Of a stretch of 7,273 nt of DNA, positions 6,490-7,273 are shown piece after piece. The notes under the pieces were generated by a model, which made no database searches, was not told the origin of the DNA, and saw only the letters and a program-made list of their open reading frames with translations. Position 1 is the stretch's first letter. Every line of letters starts with the position of its first letter. The position numbers and the translations under genes were made by a program. The stretch comes from Candidatus Glassbacteria bacterium RIFCSPLOWO2_12_FULL_58_11 (GTDB lineage Bacteria > Gemmatimonadota > Glassbacteria > GWA2-58-10), in contig MFIX01000193.1 in the NCBI GenBank assembly GCA_001780825.1, forward strand, positions 6,193 to 13,465, in the 5' to 3' direction.

Positions 6490-7101
6490 ATGCAAATCCG
6501 CGAAACATATTCTCACTTTTACGGCCTTGAGTTCTTGCTAGTTCATAAACCTGTTCTTTGGAAGGAAATACAACAGGTCATCGCCGGTATTGATGTGGAA
6601 AAAAGCAAAACTAAAATATCCAAAGAAAAAAACACGCAAGGCAAGCTCCTTTACAGTCCGGTCGACATGAATTCCGCCTTTAAGGTTTTTCTTGAGCAAC
6701 ATGGGTGGCAAGGCAGCCGCGAAAGATTCGAAGATACAAATGGAGAACAGCTAGGCAAAAAATCTCTCCCCCTGCCACCCGATCAGCAAAAAAAAGAGAT
6801 AGAAAATAGCGGTGAAGTCGCGATTTTCAGCTACAACCAGACTGATTTTGTAAAGGACAGGGTAGCGATAGAGGTCCAGTTCGGAAAATATTCCTTTGTC
6901 GCTTATGACCTGTTCGTCAAACACCTGGCTTTTTATATCGGCGACAAAATTGACGTAGGGATCGAGATTCTGCCAATGAAAACCCTGCAAAGTCAGATGA
7001 GCTCTGGTGTGGCTTATTATGAGGGAGAGTTCTATAATGTCGTACGTCAGGGCCGGGGCGTACCGGCGGTCCCTCTGGTTATACTTGGCATCGAAGCTTG
7101 A
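6490..7101 (+). CDS. Type II restriction endonuclease, BstYI-like (BglII/BstYI family; predicted site R^GATCY)
   Basis: From the ATG at 6490 the product has 203 residues. It carries the BglII/BstYI-family active site D-x8-E-x-Q: Asp119, Glu128 and Gln130 in TDFVKDRVAIEVQFGKYSF. From memory, these are the same residue numbers as in BstYI, and the stretches YSHFYGLE (7-14), SYNQTDFVKD (114-123), YDLFVKH and the C-terminal RQGRGVPAVPLV are nearly the BstYI sequence. BstYI cuts R^GATCY, and this enzyme is predicted to do the same. A longer reading from TTG at 6478 adds four residues without homology and is less likely; the ribosome binding site is weak in either case (GGA seven bases before the ATG). 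The gene is A+T-richer than its neighbours (22 G+C of 60 bases at 6601-6660, against 44 of 60 at 6061-6120), suggesting transfer. No methyltransferase or controller gene is visible. Recalled sequence similarity should be confirmed by alignment. Confidence 0.93.
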   Translation: MQIRETYSHFYGLEFLLVHKPVLWKEIQQVIAGIDVEKSKTKISKEKNTQGKLLYSPVDMNSAFKVFLEQHGWQGSRERFEDTNGEQLGKKSLPLPPDQQKKEIENSGEVAIFSYNQTDFVKDRVAIEVQFGKYSFVAYDLFVKHLAFYIGDKIDVGIEILPMKTLQSQMSSGVAYYEGEFYNVVRQGRGVPAVPLVILGIEA

Positions 7102-7143
7102 AGAGCTTAATCCAATATTATTTACATAATTCCGCAAATTCCG

Positions 7144-7161
7144 GTAGGGGCGCACGAGTGT
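7144..7161 (+). repeat. Truncated REP-like unit
   Basis: GTAG followed by GGGCGCAC (7148-7155) repeats exactly the head and first stem arm of the right-hand unit at 5707-5732 read on the minus strand. The sequence continues GAGTGT and then turns A+T-rich, so most of the closing stem arm is missing. It stands 42 bases after the stop of the restriction endonuclease gene. Confidence 0.65.
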
Positions 7162-7273
7162 AATTATTACGAATAATCCCGGTTAAAAACTTTGCCTGAT
7201 TCAAAAAGACAGGATTAATACCTTTTGCTCCCTCAAGAATGGTCCATTAATGCCCCCACCTTTTGCGATTCCC

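Noticed and set aside
6751..7155. Minus-strand open frame opposite the nuclease gene, considered as a possible methyltransferase or antitoxin
   Set aside because: No methyltransferase motif or other domain can be seen, and it overlaps the nuclease coding sequence almost completely.
7201..7272. Minus-strand frame of 23 codons open to the right edge, possible 3' end of a convergent gene
   Set aside because: It is too short to distinguish from chance in A+T-rich DNA, and the residues match nothing I recognise.

Overview
The window comes from a G+C-rich bacterial chromosome. Its coding style suggests an uncultured environmental Gram-negative: a lipoprotein signal, a Tat signal, AGGA/GAGG ribosome binding sites and many GATC-rich codon pairs. 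I cannot place it more precisely; a lineage of the FCB group or a deltaproteobacteria-like phylum is a guess. Six protein genes fill the window and no gap without a gene exceeds 300 bases. No RNA gene, CRISPR array or transposase was seen.

The left half (133-4048) is read leftward. From the divergent promoter region outwards it holds a Tat-exported DUF362 protein (3167-4048), a sugar/aminoglycoside-type kinase whose start codon directly abuts the DUF362 stop (2093-3166), and, after a 178-bp gap containing a palindromic repeat and a possible promoter, a lipoprotein (133-1914). The lipoprotein combines a prenyltransferase-like alpha/alpha toroid with a transglutaminase-like C-terminal domain.

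The right half is read rightward: glucose-1-phosphate adenylyltransferase glgC (4294-5586), an isochorismatase-family hydrolase (5809-6363), and a restriction endonuclease that closely resembles BstYI, whose site is R^GATCY (6490-7101). The endonuclease gene is clearly A+T-richer than its neighbours and looks acquired. No cognate methyltransferase is visible before the window ends.

Three gaps contain members of one repeat family that starts with GTAG followed by a G+C-rich hairpin (1998-2026, 5653-5732, 7144-7161). The middle copy is a head-to-head pair whose stems differ by a compensatory base-pair change. This is the architecture of REP/BIME elements.

The genes do not form one obvious pathway. 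GlgC supplies ADP-glucose for glycogen. The kinase across the divergent promoter could make a sugar 1-phosphate, but that link is inference. The best candidates for a second look are the two-domain lipoprotein, the apparently solitary BstYI-like nuclease with few of its own sites nearby, and the REP-like repeats. I see no complete undescribed defence system.
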